The translations under genes were made by a program, and so were the position numbers. Shown piece by piece: positions 6,784 through 7,300 of a DNA stretch of 7,300 nt (positions are counted from its first letter, which is position 1; every line of letters begins with the position of its first letter). This DNA comes from SGZJ01 sp949372955 (GTDB taxonomy: Bacteria; Bacteroidota; Bacteroidia; Flavobacteriales; Flavobacteriaceae): the NCBI GenBank assembly GCA_949372955.1, contig CASIAX010000012.1, forward strand, positions 1 through 7,300, written 5' to 3'. The notes beneath the pieces were generated by a model. It saw only the letters and a program-made list of their open reading frames with translations. It was not told where the DNA came from and did no database searches.

Positions 6784-6894
6784 ATGAATATCTTAAATAT
6801 AAAAAATCTTACTTCAAGTAATAAAAATAAATGTCAATGTGGTAAGACTAAGGACTCCAATGGAAACTGTGATGGTTCACATGCAAATAAGTAA
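6784..6894 (+). CDS. Very small CDGSH-type iron-sulfur protein
   Basis: An ATG-to-TAA frame of 36 codons. Residues 17-33 read CQCGKTKDSNGNCDGSH, which contains the C-x-C ... C-D-G-S-H ligand set (C17, C19, C29, H33) of CDGSH proteins, which bind a redox-active 2Fe-2S cluster in electron transfer or cluster delivery. The first 16 residues are short, N/K-rich and lack a transmembrane segment, so it should be cytosolic. The canonical signature has eight residues between the second and third cysteines, with a proline two before the third; here there are nine and no proline. The domain is essentially the whole protein, shorter than mitoNEET-like or tandem-CDGSH proteins; CDGSH proteins work as dimers or tandem domains, so dimerisation is expected. 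It lies alone between the divergent carboxyltransferase gene and a terminator, with a -7 match 17 nt upstream. An unrelated AT-rich frame would be unlikely to hold this exact ligand pattern. Confidence 0.8.
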   Translation: MNILNIKNLTSSNKNKCQCGKTKDSNGNCDGSHANK

Positions 6895-6994
6895 GCAATC
6901 TACTTATAACTTATATTACTTAAATTTTAGAATAAGCTGATATATAGAATCATATAGCTAAAAACTATCTATCTTTTCTGTCTCACTAAAACTA

Positions 6995-7031
6995 AAAATC
7001 CCTTATAATATTACAAATTATAAGGGATTTT
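6995..7031. terminator. Strong bidirectional hairpin terminator
   Basis: AAAATCCCTTATAAT (6995-7009) and its exact reverse complement (7017-7031) form a 15 bp perfect stem with a 7 nt loop. The stem runs into Ts on both strands. It sits between two converging transcription units, the CDGSH gene on the plus strand (stop at 6894) and the broken SDR gene on the minus strand (stop at 7054), and can serve both. Bases 6895-6994 between the CDGSH stop and the hairpin hold nothing recognisable. Confidence 0.85.
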
Positions 7032-7053
7032 ATTATTAAGTTCTAGAGGGTTC

Positions 7054-7300
7054 TTAATCTAAAAAGGATTCAATAGATTTGGCAGTATCTAAAATAGATT
7101 TTTTGAGACTAATGGGTTGCCAATTAAATACTTTTTTTCGTAGCACTGACATCTGCAGTATATGTTTTACCAATAAATGCTCTCATACCTCTAATTCACT
7201 AACAAAATAACTCATAAAATTAAGAAAGAGGTTAGGTGCTTCTTTAGTGCTTACTTTCTTATATCCATCATCTTTTAAAATCTGAGCTATATCCTTAAAT
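7054..7300 (-). pseudogene. C-terminal end of an NAD-dependent epimerase/aldehyde-reductase SDR, broken by two frameshifts
   Basis: The minus strand entering at 7300 reads FKDIAQILKDDGYKKVSTKE followed by APNLFLNFMSYFVSELEV and then TGA (7185-7183). One frame over, from 7186, it continues MRAFIGKTYTADVSATKK and stops just past a run of seven As (7138-7132). Back in the first frame it reads KVFNWQPISLKKSILDTAKS and ends at TAA (7056-7054). Joined, this gives a continuous C-terminus of the extended-SDR family (dihydroflavonol-reductase/aldehyde-reductase-like): an 'APN...FMS' segment, 'FIGKTY..D.SATKK.FNW.PIS', then a final helix 'S..DTA.SI'. About one base is missing near 7186-7188 and one extra A lies in the A7 run. 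The Rossmann domain lies beyond the window, so the substrate cannot be judged. It is either a decaying gene or an intact gene with two sequence errors. Confidence 0.7.

Overview
The window is AT-rich, with long A and T runs between genes and A/T-rich leaders that mostly lack a Shine-Dalgarno sequence. It looks like a piece of a small marine-type Bacteroidota (Flavobacteriales-like) genome. Support comes from the secreted repeat protein at the left edge, whose signal peptide ends in FSFSQ, from family-level resemblance of the acyl-CoA enzymes as I remember them, and from a match to the Bacteroidota -7 element (TAnnTTTG) before one gene. The taxonomy is inferred; no marker gene is present.

Layout, left to right. 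(1) 1-693, minus: N-terminal part of a secreted beta-propeller-like repeat protein, cut by the window edge. (2) 898-1503 and 1521-2147, minus, 17 bp apart: a VTT/DedA-like membrane protein and an HTATIP2-like atypical short-chain dehydrogenase. (3) 2272-3138, plus: HMG-CoA lyase. (4) 3146-4811, minus, converging on the lyase with a 7 bp gap: an acyl-CoA dehydrogenase with a one-base frameshift near its N-terminus and an extra degenerate copy of its own C-terminal helical domain. (5) 4874-6529, minus: carboxyltransferase (beta) subunit of a biotin-dependent acyl-CoA carboxylase, closest to methylcrotonyl-CoA carboxylase. (6) 6784-6894, plus: a 36-residue CDGSH-type iron-sulfur protein. (7) 6995-7031: a strong hairpin terminator. 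(8) 7054-7300, minus: C-terminal end of a sugar-epimerase-like/aldehyde reductase SDR, broken by two opposite frameshifts.

The central block (lyase, acyl-CoA dehydrogenase, carboxyltransferase) fits leucine/isovalerate degradation: isovaleryl-CoA to methylcrotonyl-CoA, then carboxylation, then, after a hydratase not seen here, cleavage of HMG-CoA to acetoacetate and acetyl-CoA. The biotin carboxylase/biotin carrier subunit and the methylglutaconyl-CoA hydratase are not in the window.

I found no defence system, mobile element, CRISPR array, tRNA or rRNA. The observations most worth checking are the internal domain duplication in the acyl-CoA dehydrogenase, its frameshift in an A-run, and a 39-40 nt element shared upstream of the genes starting at 693 and 6529.
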